Origin: UBA8752 sp965657965
Lineage (GTDB): Bacteria > Bacteroidota > Bacteroidia > Flavobacteriales_D > Sanyastnellaceae
Assembly (NCBI GenBank): GCA_965657965.1
Contig: CBFHQM010000041.1
Coordinates: 1 to 10,918 of the forward strand
Reading direction: 5' to 3'
DNA: 10,918 bases
The position numbers were made by a program, and so were the translations under genes. The notes beneath the pieces were generated by a model, which saw only the letters and a list, made by a program, of their open reading frames with translations, made no database searches and had not been told where the DNA came from. Every line of letters begins with the position of its first letter. Positions within the stretch are counted from its first letter, which is position 1. Shown here in pieces: positions 1-7,335 of this stretch.

Positions 1-761
1 CAGAAATCCTTGTCTCGAAGAGTTTGACAAACGGGTCACCTTCTCGTATGACCATCTCTGCCAATTTCGAGCGGTGAAAATGACGTTAGTTAGCGCTTTT
101 CTTTTGGCATAGTAAGCGTTGTAGCGAGCGTGGTGCCCGCAAGCTTTCGGAACGACACCGATTTTCATGCCGTGATAAAGAACACGCTCACAGAGGTCCC
201 CGTCTTCGCCGTACATGAAATAGTACTCATTGAATCCTCCTGCGGTCTGCAGGGTCTTCAATGGAATANNNNNNNNNNGACGAAATTGATGTCGTAAACC
301 TCCTGAGTCGTTCCGGTTAGCAAATCGTTGAAGTAGGCAGCATTTCGAACGTGGAGGTTGTGGGAGAACTTGGGGTCTATGGCATCTCCCGACCCATTCA
401 GGTGGAGGGGGCTGAGTATGCCATAATGAGGGTTTGAATTGTAGAATGCGATGAGATGATTCAAAGTTTCAGATTGAATCCATGCGTCTTGGTTGAGCAG
501 AAAGGCGAATTCATAGTTGTCTTTGATGGCCTTGTGCAGGCCAATGTTGTTTGCCTTGCCGAACCCGAGATTTGATTCTGAAACAATGAATTCGAATTCC
601 GGGAATTTGGATTGTATCGTCTGGATGGTACCGTCTGTCGAGCCATTGTCGATGATAAGGACATCGGTTTTGACCGAACTTGTTTGAAGGCTGCTGAGAC
701 AGTCTGTAATGAATGGCCCTGCGTTGTACGTGGCCACTACCGTAAGGACCTTGGGCTTCAT
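1..761 (-). CDS. Family 2 glycosyltransferase, rhamnosyltransferase-like, interrupted by an assembly gap; 3' end outside the window
   Basis: This is a GT-A fold glycosyltransferase that probably adds a sugar from a nucleotide-sugar donor to a glycolipid or surface polysaccharide precursor at the inner membrane. From the ATG at 761-759 the first 161 codons are open up to the N gap. They show the family N-terminus (VVATYN, residues 8-13), the nucleotide-binding DNGSTD (38-43), SNLGFGKANN (63-72), and NQDA (90-93) at the DxD position. Past the gap, 89 codons (267 down to 1) are open in a different frame and continue the same domain: a GGFNE segment, then FMYGEDGDLCER, which matches the conserved GGFDE...GEDxDL block of this family. 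The two halves are therefore one gene, and the stop at 260-258 in the pre-gap frame is an artefact of the placeholder gap length. The start overlaps the stop of the upstream glycosyltransferase as ATGA. An in-frame extension upstream of 761 lacks family similarity. The acceptor and sugar cannot be read from the sequence. Confidence 0.92.
269..278. other. Ten-N assembly gap inside a glycosyltransferase gene
   Basis: Ten Ns separate the two halves of the glycosyltransferase. The coding frame before the gap (last codon 281-279) and after it (first codon 267-265, leaving base 268 as the end of a split codon) do not agree across ten bases. If the gene is intact, the true number of missing bases must leave remainder 2 when divided by 3. 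By comparison with the usual spacing between the FV strand and the GGFDE motif in this family, I infer that about 6 or 7 residues are missing, so about 17 or 20 bases. That size is an inference from memory of the family. Confidence 0.9.
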
Positions 762-1786
762 GCGGCTGATGATTGGTGGCGAAGCCAGGACTTGAGTTTC
801 ACAATTGACTTGACAAAAACGCCTGGGAGCAATTGAATGAGAATGATGCGGTATACTTGAGGCAATTGCCAACCCTGTCGGATGGCATGACGAATGATCC
901 GACTTACTCCCAGCCAATCGCGCGCATTGATATGAACGGATAAAGGGAAGTTGAGCAGGTCGCTTCTGTATATGCGCCCCGGTTTTGGGTTGTTGGATTT
1001 GTTTTCAGCCGAAGGCTTAGGCTCTGTGATTGACCCATTGAGCTCCAGCTCGTCACTTCCGTTCTCTATCCGTTGCCTCCAAAACTCTTTCGCGAGCTCT
1101 CGGTAAAATTCATTTTTCCAACCGCGCACCGCAGTAGCGGATGCAGGGGATAGACGAACACAGTAGTCGCATTTATTCAGAACAGCAAGCCGACCATGAT
1201 GTGACATTCGCAGCCAAAGATCAACGTCTTCAGAGGTTATAAAAGCTTCTCTATATCCCGAAATGAGCGGCATAATGGAAGAGCGAAAAAGAACTGTTGC
1301 GTGCGTAATTGGCGAAAACGGTGCGAAGTCTTCAAAACGCACTTCTCGGAAATCCGCATCACCGAGCCAATCGGTTTTGGGTTGTCTCTTATTCCAGGCG
1401 ATTTTACCTCGCTCCGACATAAAGGCGATTTGCGTCGCACACAAAACAAATTCAGGATGGGTATCCATGAAGTTTATCTGCCTTTCTAGTTTGTTGGGTA
1501 GGCTGATGTCGTCTGCATCATGACGCCAAATAAATTCACCAGTCGCCTGACTCAATCCCAAGTTTAAGGTCGATGCGACACCTGAATTCGATTTGTTGAT
1601 GAGTCGGATTCTCTCATCATCGTAGCTCTGAACGATGGCTTGGGTATTGTCTGTGGACCCATCGTTGAGAACGATAAGCTCGAAGTCCGAGAATGTCTGC
1701 GCGAGAATGGAGTCTATGGCTGCTCGGACAAAAGTGGAAGCGTTGTAAGCGGGCATAATGACGGATACGCGCGGGATGCTGTCCAT
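758..1786 (-). CDS. Family 2 glycosyltransferase, full length (342 aa)
   Basis: This is a cytoplasmic or membrane-associated GT-A glycosyltransferase, likely building a surface polysaccharide or glycolipid. The N-terminal domain starts at once with VSVIMPAYNAS (residues 7-17). It then has NDGSTD (41-46), SNSGVASTLNLGL (66-78), the metal-binding HDADD (89-93) and the acceptor-side SEDVDLWLR block (185-193). The catalytic domain ends near residue 215. It is followed by a helical stretch, a polar Ser/Pro/Asn/Glu-rich linker (about 243-272) and a basic, amphipathic C-terminal region (about 280-338) that may contact the membrane. The ATG at 1786-1784 places the family motif right at the N-terminus, and I see no Shine-Dalgarno sequence upstream. 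The TGA (760-758) overlaps the ATG of the next glycosyltransferase, so the two are probably co-translated. Donor and acceptor are unknown. In sampled rows the base composition looks more AT-rich and uneven than in the rightward genes, as is common for glycan loci. Confidence 0.93.
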   Translation of the reverse strand: MDSIPRVSVIMPAYNASTFVRAAIDSILAQTFSDFELIVLNDGSTDNTQAIVQSYDDERIRLINKSNSGVASTLNLGLSQATGEFIWRHDADDISLPNKLERQINFMDTHPEFVLCATQIAFMSERGKIAWNKRQPKTDWLGDADFREVRFEDFAPFSPITHATVLFRSSIMPLISGYREAFITSEDVDLWLRMSHHGRLAVLNKCDYCVRLSPASATAVRGWKNEFYRELAKEFWRQRIENGSDELELNGSITEPKPSAENKSNNPKPGRIYRSDLLNFPLSVHINARDWLGVSRIIRHAIRQGWQLPQVYRIILIQLLPGVFVKSIVKLKSWLRHQSSAA

Positions 1787-1993
1787 TAATTGAAGGTACG
1801 AATGACTTCAAGATCAGGCTAGAGCCGAGATTATTCTTGAGAGAAATGTTGAATCCATTATTCACCACAATTGAATGTGCATCACGCTTAAAGCCGGACA
1901 ATTGTTTGTGGCCGCTTGATAGCGCCTTCAATGACCGTTTCGATGTCTGAGATACTTCTTTGAAACGAACTTGAAGTAAATTCGAATGGCATT
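1787..1993. promoter_or_regulatory. Divergent intergenic region between a glycosyltransferase pair and spoT
   Basis: These 207 bases lie between two divergent starts and must hold, or be near, both promoters. I found no full match to the Bacteroidota promoter (TTTG, about 19-21 bases, TAnnTTTG) on either strand. The nearest thing facing spoT is TTTG at 1959-1962 and TAAATTCG at 1977-1984, which matches five of the six fixed bases of the -7 box. Its spacing of 14 is too short, and it would give an almost leaderless message. The heptamer ACAATTG occurs twice in the same orientation, at 1867-1873 and 1898-1904, 31 bases apart, about three helical turns. This may be chance. A minus-strand open stretch continues across the region in a frame other than that of the glycosyltransferase, but I see no protein family in it. 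Confidence 0.3.
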
Positions 1994-4213
1994 GTGACGA
2001 TTCCCGATCCTGAAATAGAAAAGCGCGACTTGGCCCGGGAGTACCGGCGGCTTTTGCGTGCTGCAGATCAGAGCAAGGGGAAGGAGGATCGCAAGCGGAT
2101 TCGAAAGGCGTGGGAGTTGGCGGTTGAGGCGCACAAGGACATGCGCCGCCGGTCGGGTGAAGCCTACATTTTCCACCCCATTGCGGTTGCGCGCATTTGT
2201 GCAGAGGAGATAGGATTAGACACCACGAGCATTGTTTGCGCGCTGTTGCACGACACAGTTGAAGACACTTGGGTCACGCTCGACGACATCGAGCGCATGT
2301 TCGGGAAGCGGGAGCGGGCCATCATCGATGGACTCACCAAGATTTCGGGAATTTTCGACCCTTCCCAAAGCGCCCAGGCGGAGAACTTCAGGAAGATGCT
2401 GCTGACGTTGAGTGACGACATCCGTGTTATCCTCATCAAGATCGCAGACCGGTTGCACAACATGCGCACGTTGGGCAGCATGAAGCGGGAGAAGCAGCTC
2501 AAAATCGCGGGCGAGACGGACTTCATGTACGCGCCACTGGCGCACCGCTTGGGGCTTTACACCATCAAGAGCGAGCTCGAGGACCTAAGTCTGCGCTACC
2601 GTCAGCCGGAGGAATACGCTGTGATTGAGCAAAAGCTGCGCAAAACCAAGGCTGTGCGCACGCGCTTCATCAACTCCTTTGCTGCGCCCATCAAAGAAGC
2701 ACTCACCAAGGAAGGTCTCAAATTTGCCATCAAAGGCCGGCCCAAATCCATTGCCAGCATCTGGAACAAGATGCAAAAGCAAAAGGTCTCCTTTGAGGAC
2801 ATCTACGACATTTTCGCCATCCGCATTGTGCTCGACACCAAGCCTGAGCAGGAGAAAAGCGATGCGTGGCGCACTTACAGTGTGGTCACAGATTTCTACC
2901 CGCCCAACCCCGATCGACTGCGTGATTGGATTTCCATTCCAAAGGCCAACGGCTATGAGTCCTTGCATACAACCGTTATGTCTCCAACGGGCAAGTGGGT
3001 GGAGGTTCAAATCCGTTCGGACCGAATGGATGAGATCGCGGAAAAGGGGTACGCCGCCCATTGGCGCTACAAAGGGCAGCGTGGCGACAGCCGCTTGGAC
3101 GAGTGGATTGGACAGATTCGCGAAGTCATCGAAGGAGGAGAAGACAGCGCATTGGAGTTCGTGGACGAGCTCAAGTTGGACTTGTTCAACGAAGAGGTGT
3201 ATGTGTTTACGCCCAATGGCGATTTGATTGTCATTGGAAAGGGAGCGACAGCATTGGACTTTGCTTTTCGGGTCCACACGCACGTTGGCCAAAAGTGCAT
3301 TGGTGCCAAGGTCAACAAAAAGCTGGTGCCCATTGGCCATGTGCTCCAGAGCGGTGACCAAGTTGAAATCTTGACTTCGCGCAAGCAAAAGCCCAAGGAA
3401 GACTGGGTCAACATGGTGGCCACTGCCTCTGCACGTTCGAAAATTCGGGCTTCACTGAGGGCGGACCGACAAAAACTGGCGGCCGAAGGCAAGGAAAAAC
3501 TCAGGAAGCAGTTCAAAAAACTCAGCATCGATTTTATCCAAGGGAACTTGGAGGAGTTGGCCCATCGGATGCGGGTCAACAGCACTGCGGAGTTGTTTGT
3601 GCGCTTGGCTGACGGCAGGGTGATGCTGGATGAATTCCCCGCACACGAGGTTCGGGGTGGACGCCTGCATTTTGTTCGCCGACCGGTAACCGCCACGGAA
3701 ACCGAATCTGTAGAGCCAACACCGGTGAAAGCCAAAAAGCCAGAGGGCGCTCTGGTTCTCGGTATGGACAAGCAGTCGCTCGACTACAGCATGGCGGCAT
3801 GCTGCCGACCCATTCCAGGCGACGACGTTTTTGGTTTTGTGACCGTTTCGGGCGGAATCAAAATTCACCGCTCGGCCTGCCCCAATTCGACACAGCTTTT
3901 GTCGAAATATGGGTATCGCGTGCTCAAAGCCCGTTGGGCCGGAGACGAGGACCGGGAGGGTGCAGAGGCTGTGAAAGCAACAGCCACCATTGCCTTTGCA
4001 GGAGTCGACGACATTGGCCTTGTGAACCACATCACAGGCATCATCTCTGCCGACATGTCCGTGGACATGAAAAAGGTGAGTTTTGAGACCAATGGGGGAT
4101 CGTTTGAGGGTCGCATCGAAGTGTTGGTAAACGATACAGGACACCTCGGCGAATTGATTGAACGCTTGCGTCAAGTTCCCGGCATGGCCTCGGTAGACCG
4201 CTTAGAGGATTAA
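1994..4213 (+). CDS. spoT: Bifunctional (p)ppGpp synthetase/hydrolase, Rel/SpoT family (739 aa)
   Basis: This cytosolic enzyme makes (p)ppGpp from ATP and GTP/GDP and also degrades it, setting the stringent response. The domains come in the full-length order. The HD hydrolase domain (about 30-190) has H61, the HD pair 86-87 followed by TVED, and N156 in DRLHNMRT. The synthetase domain (about 240-360) has KGRPKS (247-252), the motif RLRD (308-311) and GYESLHTTV (320-328). TGS is at about 400-463. The zinc-finger/CC region has ACCRPIPGD (602-610) and IHRSACP (624-630). A C-terminal ACT domain covers about 661-739. All key hydrolase residues are visible and a basic RxRD replaces the acidic ExDD of RelA, so I expect both activities. 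The length is normal for the family. The start is GTG at 1994. The nearest ATG (1986) is out of frame and meets a stop after three codons. An in-frame stop at 1961-1963 limits any extension to ten codons. purA follows after 87 bases. Confidence 0.96.
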   Translation: MTIPDPEIEKRDLAREYRRLLRAADQSKGKEDRKRIRKAWELAVEAHKDMRRRSGEAYIFHPIAVARICAEEIGLDTTSIVCALLHDTVEDTWVTLDDIERMFGKRERAIIDGLTKISGIFDPSQSAQAENFRKMLLTLSDDIRVILIKIADRLHNMRTLGSMKREKQLKIAGETDFMYAPLAHRLGLYTIKSELEDLSLRYRQPEEYAVIEQKLRKTKAVRTRFINSFAAPIKEALTKEGLKFAIKGRPKSIASIWNKMQKQKVSFEDIYDIFAIRIVLDTKPEQEKSDAWRTYSVVTDFYPPNPDRLRDWISIPKANGYESLHTTVMSPTGKWVEVQIRSDRMDEIAEKGYAAHWRYKGQRGDSRLDEWIGQIREVIEGGEDSALEFVDELKLDLFNEEVYVFTPNGDLIVIGKGATALDFAFRVHTHVGQKCIGAKVNKKLVPIGHVLQSGDQVEILTSRKQKPKEDWVNMVATASARSKIRASLRADRQKLAAEGKEKLRKQFKKLSIDFIQGNLEELAHRMRVNSTAELFVRLADGRVMLDEFPAHEVRGGRLHFVRRPVTATETESVEPTPVKAKKPEGALVLGMDKQSLDYSMAACCRPIPGDDVFGFVTVSGGIKIHRSACPNSTQLLSKYGYRVLKARWAGDEDREGAEAVKATATIAFAGVDDIGLVNHITGIISADMSVDMKKVSFETNGGSFEGRIEVLVNDTGHLGELIERLRQVPGMASVDRLED

Positions 4214-4300
4214 CTGCCCACGAATTGTGGAGTAGAACCTTTGTCTTAAAGGGGGTTAGACTTGTGTTGCGGTGTATTTTCACCCCTTGATTCAGGACCA
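4214..4300 (+). promoter_or_regulatory. spoT-purA spacer with a weak promoter-like pair (4240-4264)
   Basis: The 87-base spacer contains TTTG at 4240-4243 and TAGACTTG at 4257-4264, the latter matching five of the six fixed bases of the Bacteroidota -7 box TAnnTTTG. The spacing of 13 is shorter than the usual 17-23, so this is only a candidate. If used, it would start transcription near 4270 and leave a leader of about 30 bases before purA. A small hairpin (CCTTT, five-base loop, AAAGG, 4238-4252) overlaps it but has no T tract and is not a convincing terminator. Read-through from spoT is equally possible. No Shine-Dalgarno sequence is visible before the ATG at 4301. Confidence 0.22.
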
Positions 4301-5572
4301 ATGAAAGTTGACGTTTTGCTCGGGCTCCAATGGGGCGATGAAGGAAAGGGGAAGATTGTGGATGTACTGACCCCTCAGTACGACATCATTGCCCGTTTTC
4401 AAGGTGGCCCAAATGCGGGTCACACCTTGGAGTTTGATGGGCGTAAGCACGTCTTGCACACCATTCCCAGTGGCATTTTCAGAGAGGGAAAACAGAACCT
4501 CATTGGCAATGGCGTGGTCATCGACCCCGTGACGTTACAACGTGAAATTGGGGAAGTCGAGGAGCACGGCGTGCGTGTGGACGATCGAATGTTGATCTCG
4601 CGCAAAGCGCACCTGATTTTGCCAACGCATCGCCTCCTCGATGCGGCCAACGAGCAGGACAAGGGCAAAGACAAGATTGGCTCTACCCTTCGGGGCATTG
4701 GTCCCACTTACATGGACAAAACGGGGAGAAACGGCCTTCGTGTAGGCGACATCTTCTTGCCCGACTTCAAAGAGCGTTATAACCGTCTGGTTCAAAAGCA
4801 CGCACGACTGCTCAGCAACTTCAGTGAATTCAGCTACGACCTCTCAGAACACGAACCCGCTTGGTTCGCTTCGATTGAACGGTTGCGTCAAATTCCAGTG
4901 GTCGATTCCGAGCAATGGATCAACGACCAGCTCGATGCTGGAAAACGCGTACTGGCTGAAGGTGCACAAGGCACCTTACTCGACATTGACTTTGGCACCT
5001 ATCCATTTGTAACCAGTTCCACCACGACCGCAGCCGGAGCGTGCACAGGTCTCGGGGTTGCGCCCACCCGGATCGGAGAAGTGATCGGCATTTTTAAGGC
5101 GTATTGCACCCGCGTGGGCTCTGGGCCATTCCCAACGGAACTGCATGGTGAAACTGGCGAGGCCCTGCGCAAGGCAGGCCACGAATTTGGCGCCACCACA
5201 GGACGTCCACGGCGCTGCGGCTGGTTGGACCTTCCCGCCTTAAAGCACGCGTGTATGCTCAACGGCGCCACCCAGTTGTGCATGATGAAGGCCGATGTGC
5301 TGGACAGCTTTGAAGAGGTGCAAGTTTGCACCCACTATGAAGTAGACGGAGAGCGGTCAGACCACCTTCCTTATCTCCTCGAAGAGTCTCTGGTGAACCC
5401 CATTTTTGAGCCGCGAGAAGGCTGGCCAGGGGCAGGACAATCGGGCTCAGGAACAGAATTGCCGGCTTCTTTGATGAATTATGTCCAAGAAATCGAGTCG
5501 CTGACCAAAACCCGAATCAGCATCGTCAGCATGGGCCCAGACCGCGCCCAAACGCATGAGATGACGTCATGA
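4301..5572 (+). CDS. purA: Adenylosuccinate synthetase (423 aa)
   Basis: PurA condenses IMP with aspartate using GTP to give adenylosuccinate, the first committed step from IMP to AMP. With the ATG at 4301 the protein numbers exactly like the Escherichia coli enzyme at its start: WGDEGKGK (11-18) carries the catalytic base D13, and GGPNAGHT (35-42) carries the catalytic acid H41. Also visible are GSTLRGIGPTY (127-137), the IMP-contacting loop TSSTTTAAGACTGLG (238-252), GPFPTE (275-280), the aspartate/GTP loop TTGRPRRCGW (299-308) and the guanine-recognition segment KADVLDS (330-336), which stands in for NKxD. An in-frame TTG at 4262 would add 13 residues that do not resemble the family, so I reject it. 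The gene heads a coupled cluster: its TGA (5570-5572) overlaps the ATG of the ABC exporter as ATGA. In other bacteria the enzyme is inhibited by (p)ppGpp, which gives meaning to the neighbouring spoT. Confidence 0.97.
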   Translation: MKVDVLLGLQWGDEGKGKIVDVLTPQYDIIARFQGGPNAGHTLEFDGRKHVLHTIPSGIFREGKQNLIGNGVVIDPVTLQREIGEVEEHGVRVDDRMLISRKAHLILPTHRLLDAANEQDKGKDKIGSTLRGIGPTYMDKTGRNGLRVGDIFLPDFKERYNRLVQKHARLLSNFSEFSYDLSEHEPAWFASIERLRQIPVVDSEQWINDQLDAGKRVLAEGAQGTLLDIDFGTYPFVTSSTTTAAGACTGLGVAPTRIGEVIGIFKAYCTRVGSGPFPTELHGETGEALRKAGHEFGATTGRPRRCGWLDLPALKHACMLNGATQLCMMKADVLDSFEEVQVCTHYEVDGERSDHLPYLLEESLVNPIFEPREGWPGAGQSGSGTELPASLMNYVQEIESLTKTRISIVSMGPDRAQTHEMTS

Positions 5573-7335
5573 ACGCCACGGGAAATTCGGAGCAGGATGG
5601 TTTGCTTCGGGTGGTCTCTCGTGTCTTTGCGTTGCTCACCTCAAAAGAGCGCAAGACTTCGGTGTTGATGTTGGGGACGGTGGTGCTCAACAGTGTGGTG
5701 GAGATTTTGGGGCTGGCCGCGGTTGTGCCGGTCATTGGCTTGGCGATTCAGCCAGAAGCCATCCACCGCTATGAATTACTGAAGTCATTTTATGGGTGGA
5801 CCCAGCGCATGGGTTTGGAGACAGAATCTGAATTTCTCATTCTGCTTTCCATTTTGCTGGTTGTCGTTTTTGGATTTAAGGCTGCGGTCGGTCTTGCCTT
5901 GACCCTGTTTCAGACCCGTTTTTCCTTTTCTGTGGCCCATCGGTTGTCTGGGATCATGTGGTCCTATCATTTTTCTCAGAACCTCGAAAATTTAAGAGGA
6001 AGCAGTTCCGGTCGGATTCTCGCGGAAATCAACGTCTGGCCCGCCGCCTTTGCAAACGCATTCATGGTGGGCTCTCTTCGTTTGATTACCGAGGTTTTCG
6101 TCATTGGGGTCATTTGCATCGGGTTGCTGGTTTATGAGCCGGTTGTGCTGGTCTCCGTGGCCATTCTGATGGGCTTGGGGACATGGTTTGTTCGGAAGTT
6201 GACCGACCAGAGGCTCAAGACATACAGCCAAATCCAGCAGGACCATGGCCCGCAAACAAATGCGATGGTCACCAATGCCATTCGCGGGTTTTTGGAGGTC
6301 ATTACCTTTAGAGCCGAGGAGCCAGTGCGCAAGGCCTATTTGGGGACGGCAAAGCTGCTTTACCGAGTCTCGAGTAACGCCTCTGTTCTCAATTCTCTTC
6401 CGGCCAAAACTTATGAGGTGCTTGCCGTCTTGGGTGTAAGTGGTGCGATTGTGATTAGCCTACTCAGGGGAACAGCAGAGGATACGTTTTTTGAAATGTT
6501 GACTCTGATGGCCATCGGGGCGTACCGCATCATGCCTACGATGAGTCGAATCAATGGGGTGCGCATGGAAATGAAACGTGGCATGTTTCTGCTTGGAGCG
6601 ATTGAAAAGGGTGTAGAGGGACACGGCCAAGCACTCAAAACCAAGGGTGGATCTGTACTTCAATTGCAGGGAAACCCATCCATCGTGTTGCGCAACCTCA
6701 CGGTGGGTTATGAGGCGCTGGAAACTCCGGTCTTGACCAATTTGACGCACGAGTTCCGCCCAGGTCGAATCCATGGGATTGTGGGAGCTTCGGGTACAGG
6801 CAAGAGCACCTTGGTGAATGCCATGCTGGGTATCCACCCCTTGCTTGGCGGAGAGGTATTGGTTACCGACGAGACCAAGGAATGGAGCCTCGGAAAGACA
6901 TGTTCTCGAGCGTCTTGGTTGGCTGAGTTGGGATACTTGAGTCAACAACCTTTTTTCTTTTCTGGATCCGTAACCGACAATTTGACGTTCAGGGCGCCCG
7001 GTCGGACTGTTGACGTGACTCTTGTTCACGATTTGATCAAGCGTCTTGGGTTAAGCTCCTGTTTGGGCAATGACCCACTGCACTTCCAGTTGAATGAAGC
7101 GGGAAGCAATCTGAGTGGGGGGCAACAGCAGCGTTTGGCTTTGTTGAGGTCTCTGCAAATGGAAACGAAGGTGTTGCTCTTGGACGAGGCGACCAGTGCA
7201 CTGGATGTGGACAGCCGTGATCGCGTCTTTGCCATTCTTCGTGAAAGAGCGGACCAAGGCGCGTTGATCATCATCATTACACACGATCGCGAATTGGCGG
7301 CCAGGTGCGATGAAATTCTTGACTTGGATACATGA
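5569..7335 (+). CDS. ABC exporter with fused membrane and ATPase domains, PglK/WlaB-like flippase (588 aa)
   Basis: This is an inner-membrane half-transporter expected to act as a homodimer and move a lipid-linked or amphipathic substrate using ATP. The N-terminus has the PglK-like pattern LLTSKERKT (22-30), followed by a first long membrane helix (about 31-60) containing EILGLAAVVPVI. Further hydrophobic segments lie at about 88-114, 164-188, 190-208, 280-300 and 305-320. AYRIMPTMSRI (318-328) is another stretch shared with glycan flippases of this class. The ATPase domain is complete: Walker A GASGTGKST (406-414), Q-loop SQQ (458-460), signature LSGGQ (515-519), Walker B VLLLDE (535-540) followed by ATSALD, and H-loop H572. 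The start and stop both overlap neighbours by ATGA, so it is probably translated with purA and the carbamoyltransferase. Its partner genes suggest a glycolipid or polysaccharide precursor as substrate. An MsbA-type lipid A or small-molecule exporter is an alternative. Confidence 0.92.
   Translation: MNATGNSEQDGLLRVVSRVFALLTSKERKTSVLMLGTVVLNSVVEILGLAAVVPVIGLAIQPEAIHRYELLKSFYGWTQRMGLETESEFLILLSILLVVVFGFKAAVGLALTLFQTRFSFSVAHRLSGIMWSYHFSQNLENLRGSSSGRILAEINVWPAAFANAFMVGSLRLITEVFVIGVICIGLLVYEPVVLVSVAILMGLGTWFVRKLTDQRLKTYSQIQQDHGPQTNAMVTNAIRGFLEVITFRAEEPVRKAYLGTAKLLYRVSSNASVLNSLPAKTYEVLAVLGVSGAIVISLLRGTAEDTFFEMLTLMAIGAYRIMPTMSRINGVRMEMKRGMFLLGAIEKGVEGHGQALKTKGGSVLQLQGNPSIVLRNLTVGYEALETPVLTNLTHEFRPGRIHGIVGASGTGKSTLVNAMLGIHPLLGGEVLVTDETKEWSLGKTCSRASWLAELGYLSQQPFFFSGSVTDNLTFRAPGRTVDVTLVHDLIKRLGLSSCLGNDPLHFQLNEAGSNLSGGQQQRLALLRSLQMETKVLLLDEATSALDVDSRDRVFAILRERADQGALIIIITHDRELAARCDEILDLDT

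Noticed and set aside
258..260. Stop codon ending the left glycosyltransferase as a real truncation
   Set aside because: The frame reaching it is set by a ten-N placeholder. The other frame continues the domain with conserved motifs.
1617..1931. Minus-strand open frame across the divergent intergenic region and the 5' end of the glycosyltransferase
   Set aside because: It lies in another frame over a clear GT2 N-terminus, and its unique 48 codons show no recognisable motif.
2585..4174. Long open frames opposite spoT (about 2585-3388, 3067-3771 and 3452-4174, minus)
   Set aside because: They overlap the conserved synthetase, TGS and C-terminal domains. Their translations show no domain and have the look of shadow frames.
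4238..4252. CCTTT/AAAGG hairpin as a terminator after spoT
   Set aside because: Only five base pairs with a five-base loop, followed by Gs rather than a T tract.
4262..4300. In-frame TTG start giving purA 13 extra residues
   Set aside because: The extra residues do not resemble PurA. The ATG at 4301 places D13 and H41 exactly at the known catalytic positions.
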